Positions 15,979 through 24,278 of a stretch of DNA of 42,355 bases are shown here, in pieces. Under the pieces are notes generated by a model. It was given only the letters and a program-made list of their open reading frames with translations, did not search any database and had not been told where the DNA came from. This DNA comes from Gemmatimonadota bacterium. GTDB taxonomy: Bacteria; Gemmatimonadota; Gemmatimonadetes; Gemmatimonadales; Gemmatimonadaceae. The translations under genes were made by a program, and so were the position numbers. Each line of letters begins with the position of its first letter. The first letter of the stretch is position 1. The stretch lies in NCBI GenBank assembly GCA_021413975.1, contig JAIOPJ010000012.1, positions 1 to 42,355 of the forward strand, in the 5' to 3' direction.

Positions 15979-16008
15979 GGGCTCGTCGGTGATCCGGCGG
16001 GCCCTTTC
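15979..16008 (+). terminator. Probable Rho-independent terminator of ald
   Basis: GGGCTCGTCGG (15979-15989) pairs with CCGGCGGGCCC (15994-16004), 11 pairs including two G-U wobbles, over a 4-base TGAT loop. A short TTT follows. The T-run is brief, as is usual in GC-rich genomes. Confidence 0.55.
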
Positions 16009-16026
16009 GCCTGTGTAGGCAAACCC

Positions 16027-16056
16027 TTGACGGGAGGAGGGGCCGTGAGGTATTTC
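16027..16056 (+). promoter_or_regulatory. Predicted promoter of the SusC-like receptor
   Basis: The -35 TTGACG (16027-16032), an 18-base spacer and the -10 TATTTC (16051-16056) give a predicted leader of about 60 bases before the ATG at 16123. A GGGAG ribosome-binding site precedes that ATG. Confidence 0.5.
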
Positions 16057-16122
16057 GGTCAGCGGAGAAACGCCTTCCGTGTTCGGCCCTTGCTCATCCC
16101 ACCTGTCTCGCGGGAGTTCGAC

Positions 16123-19100
16123 ATGCGCAGCAGTCTCACCCGAGCCGCACTCTGCGGTGCCTTCCTGGCGGCGATCGCCGCTGGAACGCCCCGCATCGTG
16201 GCGGCACAGTCGGCTACCGGCACCATCGTCGTGACCGTCAAGGACGCGGCCGGTGCGCCACTCCCGCAGGTGCAGGTCGCGATCGTGAACACGCTGGTCG
16301 GCGGCCAGACGGGCGACGACGGCAAGGCGACACTGCGCGGCGCCGCGACCGGACCGCAGCAGGTCCGCGCGCTGCGGATCGGCTTCGCGGAGCAGAAGCG
16401 GACGGTCACCGTGGTGGCGGGGCAGGTGACGCAGGTGGAGTTCGCGCTGCAGGCGGTGGCGGTGACCTTGAATGCCGTGGTCTCCACGGCGACCGGGACC
16501 ACGCGTCGCGTGGAGGTCGGCAACTCGATCGGCACGATCGACGCCGCGAGCGAGACGAAGCTCAAGCCGATCTCGAATCTCCAGGACCTCCTCAACGCGC
16601 GCACGCCGGGCGTGCAGCTCTCGACCGGGACGCAGTCGGGCACCGGGGCGCGCGTGCGCATCCGCGGTCAGGGGTCGCTCAACCTCTCCAACGACCCGAT
16701 CTACGTGATCGACGGCGTCCGCATGACGTCGAACAACGGATCATTCGCCTTCTTCACCGGTGACGCGCAGGCGAGCCGGGTGGTGGACATCAATCCCGAG
16801 GAGATCGAGAGCATCGAGGTCGTGAAGGGCCCCTCGGCGGCGACGCTCTACGGTACCGACGCCGCCAACGGCGTGATCGTGATCACCACGCGGCGCGGCC
16901 GGGCGGGCGCCCCGCGGTGGAACGTCTACTCCGAGACCGGCGTGCTGGCCGATCACAATCCCTATCCGACGAACTTCACGGGGTGGGACGGCACCACGAA
17001 CGCGCCCTGCCGGCTACCGGGCGAGTCGGCCGGCACCTGCAACATCGATTCGGTCCGCACCTACTCGCCGATCATCGACCCCGACGCCACGCCGATCGGC
17101 CGGGGCAGTCGCAGCCAGACGGGGCTCCAGTTGTCGGGCGGATCCGAGGCGCTGCGCTACTTCATCGGCTTCGAGAACGAGAACGAGACCGGCGTCTTCA
17201 AGCTGCCGAAATTCGAGGAGCGGCAGCTCGATTCGCTCGGCGTCGGCAACCACTTCTACACGCGCCGTCCGAACGCCCTCGACAAGCAATCGTTCCGCCT
17301 CAACATGAACTCGGCGATCTCCCCCAAGCTCGACGTGGCGGTGAGCTCCAACTACATCCGCTCGACGAGTCGCCTCTCGAACTCGTCGAACGCGACGGCG
17401 GGCATCGGCTCGCAGGCGTACGGCGGTCCCGGCTACCGGAACAACGGACTCGTCTCGGGCACCAACACGCCCCTCAACGGCTACCGCGCCTGGACGCCGG
17501 CCTACTCGTGGCAGGAGCTGTACCAGCAGGGGGTCGACCGATTCATCACGAGCCTCAACGCGCAGTGGCGGCCGTTCAGCTGGATGCAGAACCGGGTCAA
17601 CATCGGCAACGACTTCACGGCACGCGAGGACAACAATCTCCGTCTGCGCGGTGAAGGGGCGCCGCTCACGGCGACCTACCGCCTGGGCGCCAAGAACAAC
17701 GCGCGCGCCGGGATCCAGAACTTCTCGGTCGACCTCGGTTCGACGTCGAGCTATCAGGCGCTCCCGTGGATCAACACCAAGACCACGGTCGGCATGCAGT
17801 ACGTGCACTTCGCGTTCAACACCAACAACGCCGGTGGCTCGGAGCTCTCGGCCGGTTCCCAGCAAGCGGGGGCGAACGCGCTCCCGTCGGTGAGCGAGTC
17901 CGCGGTGACCGCGCGCACCCTCGGCTTCTTCCTCGAGGAAGCGATCGCGTTCAACGACCGCCTGTTCGTGACGCTCGCGGTGCGCACGGACCAGAACTCG
18001 GCGTTCGGCACGGACTTCCAGTCGGTGGCCTATCCGAAGGCCTCGGTCTCGTGGATCATCTCCGACGAGTCGTGGTACCGGGCGCCGGCCTGGACCGACA
18101 ACCTGCGCATCCGGGCCGCCTTCGGTGAGTCTGGTGTGCAACCGGGTCCGAACGACGCGCTCCGCGCCTTCGCCGCGGCGCAGACCAACGTGAACGGGGC
18201 CGACACGCCGGGGCTCCAGTTCTCGGCGATCGGGAACAACGCGCTCCAGCCGGAGACCTCGCGCGAGTTCGAGGTGGGCTTCGAGCTCGGTCTGCTCTCC
18301 GGGCGCTACAACGTCGACCTCACGTACTACAACAAGAAGACCCGCGACGCGCTCATCTCGGCGATCGTGCCGCCGTCGCTCGGCGCGGCCACGAACGTCC
18401 AGCGCAATCTCGGCGCCACGCAGAACACCGGGTTCGAGCTCCTCGCGCGCGGTCAGATCGTCGATCGCGCCTGGTGGGGGGCGGACCTCACGATCAGCGC
18501 CTCGAGCAACAAGAACGAACTGCTGGACCTCGGCGGCACGCCGGCGCAGATCGGCGTCAACAACCGCGTCACGGAAGGCTATCCGCTCGCCGGCTGGTGG
18601 GGCCGCCCGATCACCGGCTGGGACGACCGCAACGGCGACGGCATCCTCACCTACAACGCCAACGACGCGCTCAACGAGGTGTTCGTCGGCGACTCGGCGG
18701 TCTTCCTCGGCTACTCGACCCCGCGCTACAACATGGCGATCACGCCGGGCGTCGACCTGTTCAATCGCAAGCTCCGCATCTCGGCGCTCATCGATCGCCG
18801 CGACGGGAACCGGTACTACAACAACACCGAGCGCATCCGCTGCGCCTCGCGGCTCAATTGCAACGGGCTCAACAACCCTCGCGCGTCGTTCGAGGAGCAG
18901 GCGATGGTGGTGGCGGCGCTCAACCACCCGGCCCGCACGAACGCCGGGTACATGCAGCCCGGCGCGTTCACGCGGCTGCGGGAGATCTCGGTGAGCTACG
19001 AACTCCCGTCGGTGCTCACGAACGCCCTGCGGTCGAAGAACGCGAGCCTCACGTTCGCGGCGCGCAACGTCGCGACCTGGACTCGGTATCGCGGCGTGGA

Positions 19101-19206
19101 TCCGGAGAACGACTTCACCGTCACCGACGGTGGGAACTTCCCCCAGGATTTCCAGACGTTCGGTCCCGCGAGCTTCTTCATCCTCCGCCTCAACCTCGGA
19201 TTCTAG
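16123..19206 (+). CDS. SusC/RagA-family TonB-linked outer membrane receptor
   Basis: This 1,027-residue outer-membrane protein should import a bulky substrate (glycan or peptide) using TonB energy. The ATG at 16123 starts a signal peptide that ends in Val-Ala-Ala-Gln around residue 29. A carboxypeptidase-regulatory-like domain (about 31-115) follows. Then comes a plug (about 120-270) with GVQLSTGTQSGTGARVRIRG, IYVIDGVR and the SusC-type GPSAATLYGTDAANGVIVIT. The rest is a 22-stranded barrel ending in the expected terminal Phe. An upstream in-frame start exists, but it would precede the signal peptide. The adjoining SusD partner gene is truncated. Substrate cannot be told from sequence. Confidence 0.95.
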   Translation: MRSSLTRAALCGAFLAAIAAGTPRIVAAQSATGTIVVTVKDAAGAPLPQVQVAIVNTLVGGQTGDDGKATLRGAATGPQQVRALRIGFAEQKRTVTVVAGQVTQVEFALQAVAVTLNAVVSTATGTTRRVEVGNSIGTIDAASETKLKPISNLQDLLNARTPGVQLSTGTQSGTGARVRIRGQGSLNLSNDPIYVIDGVRMTSNNGSFAFFTGDAQASRVVDINPEEIESIEVVKGPSAATLYGTDAANGVIVITTRRGRAGAPRWNVYSETGVLADHNPYPTNFTGWDGTTNAPCRLPGESAGTCNIDSVRTYSPIIDPDATPIGRGSRSQTGLQLSGGSEALRYFIGFENENETGVFKLPKFEERQLDSLGVGNHFYTRRPNALDKQSFRLNMNSAISPKLDVAVSSNYIRSTSRLSNSSNATAGIGSQAYGGPGYRNNGLVSGTNTPLNGYRAWTPAYSWQELYQQGVDRFITSLNAQWRPFSWMQNRVNIGNDFTAREDNNLRLRGEGAPLTATYRLGAKNNARAGIQNFSVDLGSTSSYQALPWINTKTTVGMQYVHFAFNTNNAGGSELSAGSQQAGANALPSVSESAVTARTLGFFLEEAIAFNDRLFVTLAVRTDQNSAFGTDFQSVAYPKASVSWIISDESWYRAPAWTDNLRIRAAFGESGVQPGPNDALRAFAAAQTNVNGADTPGLQFSAIGNNALQPETSREFEVGFELGLLSGRYNVDLTYYNKKTRDALISAIVPPSLGAATNVQRNLGATQNTGFELLARGQIVDRAWWGADLTISASSNKNELLDLGGTPAQIGVNNRVTEGYPLAGWWGRPITGWDDRNGDGILTYNANDALNEVFVGDSAVFLGYSTPRYNMAITPGVDLFNRKLRISALIDRRDGNRYYNNTERIRCASRLNCNGLNNPRASFEEQAMVVAALNHPARTNAGYMQPGAFTRLREISVSYELPSVLTNALRSKNASLTFAARNVATWTRYRGVDPENDFTVTDGGNFPQDFQTFGPASFFILRLNLGF

Positions 19207-19231
19207 ACCGAGACGAACCCACACAGTGTAG

Positions 19232-20428
19232 CCGCGCGGCGCTGCCCGGCGGATCGAGAGCAGCTGGCTCTTCGGCGGCCTCCTGGCCGATGAGTGGTCG
19301 ACCTCGTCGACCTTCATCCAGAACGACGAGACCGACCAGCGACAGGTCCAGTTGAACAACTCGTCGGTCACCGGCATGTTCCGCGACCTCGCGCGCGTCC
19401 GCACCGCGAGTAACCAGGCGATCGCCGGTCTGGCGGAGTACCAGCCGACGCGCATCGCCGAGCGGGCGGAGATGTACTTCGCCCGCGGCATCGCCGAGAT
19501 GCAGCTGGCGCAGGACTTCTGCAACGGCATCCCGCTCTCCGATGCCGCCGGCACCTCGTTCACGCTCGGCACGCCGCGCACGGTCGCCGAGGTGTTCGCG
19601 GTCTCGATCGCCTCGTTCGACTCGGCACGGACGCTCGTGAATGGACTGACGGACGCGGCGTCGGTGCGCATCGAGCGCGCGGCGCGCATCGGCCGGGCGC
19701 GGGCCCAGATCGGGCTGGGTGACGCGGCGGCCGCGGCCGCTACGATCGCCAGCGGCACACCGATCCCAGGCGCCTACACGTACGATCACACCTTCGCGAC
19801 GACCTCGGGCGACAACACCCTATGGGCGCAGCCCTTCTCGGCGGCGCGGTACATCGTGGGAGACAGCCTCGAGGGCAATACCCCGCCGTCGTACACGGTC
19901 GCGAATGCGATCCCGTTCTCGCGCGCGGGCGATCCGCGCGTGCCGACGACGATCCTCACCACGCTGGGCCAGGACGGCCAGACGCGCATCCGTCGCACCA
20001 CGCTCTGGGCGCGCAGCACCTCGATCCCGGTGGTCAACGGACTCGACGCCGCACTCGTGCGGGCCGAGGCGCAGCTCGAGGCGGGCAGCATCGCCGGCAC
20101 GCTCTTCATCCTCGATTCGTTGCGCGCGAACCCTCGCACGCAGGGGGCGATCACCACCCCGGTGATGGCGGCGCTCGTGAATCCGGGCTCGCAGGCCGGA
20201 ATGGTCTCGCTCTTCTTCCGTGAGAAGGCCTTCTGGACGTTCAGTCGCGGACAGCGGCTCAACGACCTGCGGCGCATGATCCGCAAGTACGGACGGACGG
20301 CCGCGAACACCTTCCCCACGGGAACGCACTACAAGGGTCCGGCGTATGGATCGGACGTGAACCTGCCCGTGCCGACGGACGAGGAGAACAATCCCAACTT
20401 CCGGGGTTGCACGAACCGGCTTCCGTAG
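19232..20428 (+). pseudogene. SusD/RagB-like lipoprotein gene lacking its 5' end
   Basis: SusD-family proteins are surface lipoproteins that cap a SusC barrel and bind the substrate. The frame is open from 19232 and encodes about 398 residues that look like the middle and C-terminal part of a SusD protein. It begins at SSWLFGGLLADEWSTSS, passes through tetratricopeptide-like helices (…IAERAEMYFARGIAEMQLAQDFCNGIPLS…) and ends with the typical NLPVPTDEENNPNF segment. The signal peptide, lipobox Cys and roughly the first 60-100 residues are absent. Only 25 bases separate the SusC stop from the start of the open frame, and a stop codon (19229-19231) blocks any upstream start. The first possible start is a TTG at 19352. 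I read this as an internal deletion. Confidence 0.75.
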
Positions 20429-20512
20429 ATCGGTCGCCGGAAATGAGCGGCCGGGCAGGGACGTCCGAAGCGGGCGCCCCTTCCCGGATCGCTCTGTGAG
20501 CGGGGGAGGAGC

Positions 20513-21778
20513 ATGACAGAGCGGTGGCGGTCGTCGCGAAAAGGCGGTGGGGCGACCCGGCGACGGGCAGGCGGCCGCGTGCCCGCGATCGTCGCACGAC
20601 TCGCGAAGGCACTCTGCGCGGCGGTGCTCCTGGTCGTTTCCACTACCGAGCCGCGGTTGCTCGCACAGTCCGGTCAGCAGGCAGGTACGCCGGTGCGGGC
20701 GCCGAGCGGTGGGCGCGGAGTCGTGCGGGGCGTCGTCCGCGACGGCACCGGTCGCGCACTCGGCGGCGCCCGCATCTCGGTGATGGGTGTGGTGTCGGAT
20801 GTCGAGAGCCAGGACGAAGGCGCGTACACGATAGGGGGGCTCGCCCCCGGCGTTGCGCAGTTGCTGGTGCGCCGGATCGGCTATGCCCCGGAGACGCTGA
20901 GCGTGGCGATCCCGAGGGGCGGCCTCGTCACCGCCGATCCGGTCCTGCGTCGTCTCGCGGTTCCCCTCGACGCGGTGATCGTGAACGGACGGGCCGATCT
21001 CCGTGGGCCGATCGCGGAGTTCTATGCCAGGATGGCGCGCGGGAACGGCCGGTTCTTCACGCAGGACATGATCACGCGCCGGAACCCGGCGCGCATGTCC
21101 GACCTGCTTCGGGGGATCCCCGGCCTGCGGGTGGAGTCGCGTCGGTACGGGGTGCAGCAGTTCCGGCTCAGGGGAGCGACGCTGGCTCCGCTCGTCTGGC
21201 TCGACGGGACGCCGATGGGCGCGGGCGAGGTGGACCTCGACAACTTCGACCCGAAGAGCTTCGCCGGCATCGAGATCTACAGCGGGTCGGCGACCGTGCC
21301 GGTGGAGTTCAGCGGGAGCCGCACGATGTCGTCGTCCGGAGGGGCGGTGGTGCTCTGGACGCGGCAGGGGACGGCCGGTCCTCCACGGCGGAAGAAGGGG
21401 GCACCGACGCCGGCCCTCCTGGTGGCGGAGATGGTGGAGCGCGGTCAGGCCTTCTCGGCCGAGCGCGTCGACGTGGCGGCGCGACCGCCGGAGGACGTCG
21501 GCCGTCTGCCGATCTACCCGGACTCGCTCTACGCCGCGCGGATCGAAGGACGGATCGAGGTGGAGTTCGTGGTCAACGCCGACGGGCGGGTGCGGATGGA
21601 CACCTACAGCGTGGTCTCCACGACGCACCGGATGCTCGGGGAACCGGTGCGTCGGGCGCTCGAGTCGGCGAGCTTCGTGCCGGCCGTCCGCGCCGGCCGG
21701 CCGGTGTCGCAGGTGGTCCAGCTGCCCTTCGAGTTCGTGCCGGACTCGGCCGCCGCCGCGCGCAAACCCAAAGACTGA
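20513..21778 (+). CDS. Plug-TonB fusion protein: regulatory-like domain, receptor plug and TonB C-terminal domain
   Basis: This 421-residue protein has a long basic N-terminus and a hydrophobic segment at about 31-43 with a possible cleavage site after Leu-Ala-Gln (52). A carboxypeptidase-regulatory-like domain covers about 68-146. A TonB-receptor plug-like domain covers about 155-286 and includes MSDLLRGIPGLRV, a LVWLDGTPMG turn and a SSGGAVVLWT end. After a basic Pro-rich linker comes a TonB C-terminal domain (about 333-410: YPDSLYAARIEGRIEVEFVV, then SFVPAVRAGRPVSQVVQLPFEF). No beta-barrel is present. Plug and TonB domains normally sit on opposite partners of one complex, so their fusion is odd. 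A strong GGGGGAGGAG ribosome-binding site precedes the ATG. Domain calls are by pattern only; function is not known. Confidence 0.8.
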   Translation: MTERWRSSRKGGGATRRRAGGRVPAIVARLAKALCAAVLLVVSTTEPRLLAQSGQQAGTPVRAPSGGRGVVRGVVRDGTGRALGGARISVMGVVSDVESQDEGAYTIGGLAPGVAQLLVRRIGYAPETLSVAIPRGGLVTADPVLRRLAVPLDAVIVNGRADLRGPIAEFYARMARGNGRFFTQDMITRRNPARMSDLLRGIPGLRVESRRYGVQQFRLRGATLAPLVWLDGTPMGAGEVDLDNFDPKSFAGIEIYSGSATVPVEFSGSRTMSSSGGAVVLWTRQGTAGPPRRKKGAPTPALLVAEMVERGQAFSAERVDVAARPPEDVGRLPIYPDSLYAARIEGRIEVEFVVNADGRVRMDTYSVVSTTHRMLGEPVRRALESASFVPAVRAGRPVSQVVQLPFEFVPDSAAAARKPKD

Positions 21779-21785
21779 CAACAGC

Positions 21786-21815
21786 TTGTCCCATGTGGTG
21801 ACGGGGGAGTAAGTT
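21786..21815 (+). promoter_or_regulatory. Predicted promoter of the mreB operon
   Basis: The -35 TTGTCC (21786-21791), an 18-base spacer and the -10 TAAGTT (21810-21815) lie just after the plug-TonB stop codon. The predicted leader to mreB is about 65 bases. Confidence 0.6.
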
Positions 21816-21887
21816 CCCCTCGTCCCCTGTTGCGCCCTGGCGTCCTCAGCCGTCTATCCGTCCCAGACGAGCGAGTCTCAATACACG

Positions 21888-22925
21888 ATGCGTTGGCCGT
21901 TCTTCAAGAATGGTGGTTTCCTCCCGGCGAGCGCGATCGCCGTGGATCTCGGAACGGCGAACACGCTCATCTACGTGAAGGGCGAAGGCATCGTCCTCAA
22001 CGAGCCGTCGGTCGTCGCGATCGATCGTGAGACGCGACAGATCAAGGGCGTGGGACTCGAAGCGAAGCGCATGCTCGGCCGCACGCCCGACGGCGTGATC
22101 GCGGTGCGGCCCATGAAGGACGGCGTGATCGCCGACTTCGACGTGACCGAGAAGATGCTGCGGCGCTTCCTCGATCTCGTGATCCGCAAGGGATTCTTCC
22201 CGATGAAGCCGCGGGTCATCGTCTGCGTGCCGTCGGGGATCACCGAGGTGGAGAAGCGCGCCGTGCGTGACTCGGCGCTCGGCGCGGGCGCGAAGGATGT
22301 CTTCATGGTCGCCGAGCCGATGGCGGCGGCGATCGGCGTGGGTCTCCCGGTGGAGACGCCGACCGGCAACATGGTGATCGACATCGGCGGCGGCACGACG
22401 GAGATCGCCGTGATCGCGCTCTCGGGCATCGTGTCCGACACCTCGATCCGCATCGGCGGCGACGAGCTCGATGCCGCGATCGTGCAGTTCATGCGCAAGA
22501 GCTACAACCTGCTGATCGGCGAGCCGACGGCGGAACTCATCAAGATCCAGATCGGATCGGCGGCACCGCTCGCCGAGGAGCGCGAGATGGAAGTGAAGGG
22601 CCGCGACCTCGTCTCGGGCATCCCGAAGACGGTGCGCGTGCACTCGGCGGAGATCCGCGAGGCGATCCAGGAGCCGATCCAGCAGATCGTGAACGCGGTG
22701 CGCCGTGCCCTCGAGATCACCCCACCCGAACTCGCGTCGGACATCGTCGACCGCGGGATCGTGATGACCGGGGGCGGGGCATTGATCCGCGGGCTCGACA
22801 TCCTGCTGACGCAGGAGACGGGGCTCCCGATCCACGTGGACGAGGACCCGTTGACCTGCGTGGTGCGCGGGACGGGACGCATCCTCGACGACGAGGAGAA
22901 GTACTGGTCGGTGCTGACCACCTGA
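21888..22925 (+). CDS. mreB: Rod shape-determining protein MreB
   Basis: MreB is the bacterial actin that forms membrane-associated filaments and directs sidewall peptidoglycan synthesis. The 345-residue product has the actin-fold phosphate-1 loop [15 protein letters not shown] (about residue 20), PSVVAIDR, the phosphate-2 loop [15 protein letters not shown] (about 162) and the adenosine loop [12 protein letters not shown] (about 290). A hydrophobic/amphipathic N-terminus ([10 protein letters not shown]) may aid membrane binding. It begins the mreBCD-mrdA-rodA operon. Confidence 0.97.
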   Translation: MRWPFFKNGGFLPASAIAVDLGTANTLIYVKGEGIVLNEPSVVAIDRETRQIKGVGLEAKRMLGRTPDGVIAVRPMKDGVIADFDVTEKMLRRFLDLVIRKGFFPMKPRVIVCVPSGITEVEKRAVRDSALGAGAKDVFMVAEPMAAAIGVGLPVETPTGNMVIDIGGGTTEIAVIALSGIVSDTSIRIGGDELDAAIVQFMRKSYNLLIGEPTAELIKIQIGSAAPLAEEREMEVKGRDLVSGIPKTVRVHSAEIREAIQEPIQQIVNAVRRALEITPPELASDIVDRGIVMTGGGALIRGLDILLTQETGLPIHVDEDPLTCVVRGTGRILDDEEKYWSVLTT

Positions 22926-22938
22926 GCGACAGGCACCC

Positions 22939-23793
22939 GTGCCGCGTGGTGCCCGGACGGATACGCGAGCGGACACGGCGATCGCCGCGGCCTGTGCACT
23001 CGTCGCCCTGATCCTCCTGGTCCTGCCCGACGCCCCGCGCGCGCGCACCGCGGGCCTCGTGCGCGGGACGCTGGTGGCGCCGCTCGTGACCTTGCAGCAA
23101 CGGGCCTCGCTCGCGCGGCGGGCCTTCTCGTCGCATGACAGTCTCGTGCTGATCGCCGACAGCGTGCTGCGCCGGTCGCAGCGGCTCGACGAGGTGACCT
23201 CGGAGAACGTGCGGCTGCGCGGCCTGCTGCGGCTGAGCGAGACGATCCGGTGGGACTTCGTGCCGGCCGAGGCGCTCGTTGGGCGCGGGCTGGGGGACGA
23301 CAACACCGTGCTGCTCTCGGCCGGCGCACGCTCCGGCGTGAAACGATTGAGCGCGGTCGTGGCGACGGACGGACTCGTGGGGATGGTGCAGCACGTCGAT
23401 GCCAACAGCAGCGTCGCGATGGTGTGGCCCAATCCGGAACTGCGCGTGAGTGCCACGAGCGCGGACGGCACCGCGTTCGGCATCGTGACCGCGCATCAGG
23501 GACCGGGAGCGGAGGGATACCTGCTCGAGCTCCGCGGCGTCTCGTTCCGCTCCAAGCTGCCGCTCGGCTCCGTGGTGGTGAGTTCGGGCCTCGGCGGGGT
23601 GTATCCGCGCGGGATCCCGATCGGCGTGGTGATCGAGGAACTGCGCGGCACGGCCGGGTGGGAACGGAGCTACCTGCTGCGTCCCGCGGTGCGTCCGCCC
23701 GACGTGACGTCGGTGCTGATCCTGCAGCCGGGGAACACGGCCGGACTCGACAGCGTCTGGCGGGCCCAGCCGGATTCCTCGAGGCCGCGCTGA
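22939..23793 (+). CDS. mreC: Rod shape-determining protein MreC
   Basis: MreC is a periplasmic scaffold that joins MreB to PBP2 and RodA. The 284-residue product has one N-terminal transmembrane helix (about residues 17-36). A coiled-coil segment lies around residues 55-95, and two beta-barrel-like subdomains follow, with the family features VVATDGLVGMVQHVDANSSVAMV and VVSSGLGGVYPRGIPIG. The start is GTG, 13 bases after the mreB stop. Its stop codon overlaps the mreD ATG by one base. Confidence 0.93.
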   Translation: MPRGARTDTRADTAIAAACALVALILLVLPDAPRARTAGLVRGTLVAPLVTLQQRASLARRAFSSHDSLVLIADSVLRRSQRLDEVTSENVRLRGLLRLSETIRWDFVPAEALVGRGLGDDNTVLLSAGARSGVKRLSAVVATDGLVGMVQHVDANSSVAMVWPNPELRVSATSADGTAFGIVTAHQGPGAEGYLLELRGVSFRSKLPLGSVVVSSGLGGVYPRGIPIGVVIEELRGTAGWERSYLLRPAVRPPDVTSVLILQPGNTAGLDSVWRAQPDSSRPR

Positions 23794-24278
23794 TGTCGGC
23801 ACGCTCGGTCTCGATCATGATCGTCGTGGCGCTCATGATGGCGCTGCACTTCACGCTGCGGCCGGTCCTCGACTGGCGGGCGGGCGTGGACTTCCTCACC
23901 ATCGCGGTACTCGTCGTGGCGGTGCGGGTGCGGCCCGGGGTCGCGGCGCTCGTGGGATTCGCGGTCGGGATCGTCGCGGACGCGCTCGCGCCGGAGTCGT
24001 TCGGCGCAGGGGCGCTGGCGATGACGATCGTGGGCTTCGCCGCGTCGCGGCTCAAGGCGGCGTTCTTCGCCGACAACGTGCTGATCAACGCGGTCTTCGT
24101 CTTCGTCGGCAAGGTGGCGTTCGACCTGATCTTCATCGTCGCCGAGCGTCGCCTCGGTGGATCCGGCCTGGCGTGGCAGCTCCTCCTCTGGACGCCGCTC
24201 TCCGCGGTGCTCACGGCGCTCGTCGGCCTGTTCGTCATGTCGGTGGTGCGGCCGACGCTCGAGCGGAGACGCGGATGA
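23793..24278 (+). CDS. mreD: Rod shape-determining protein MreD
   Basis: MreD is a small integral membrane protein of the elongasome. The 161-residue product has about five hydrophobic helices and little else to recognise: it is assigned by size, membrane topology and its place between mreC and the PBP2 gene. The ATG at 23793 overlaps the mreC stop (TGATG), and its TGA overlaps the mrdA start (ATGA at 24275-24278). Confidence 0.88.
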   Translation: MSARSVSIMIVVALMMALHFTLRPVLDWRAGVDFLTIAVLVVAVRVRPGVAALVGFAVGIVADALAPESFGAGALAMTIVGFAASRLKAAFFADNVLINAVFVFVGKVAFDLIFIVAERRLGGSGLAWQLLLWTPLSAVLTALVGLFVMSVVRPTLERRRG

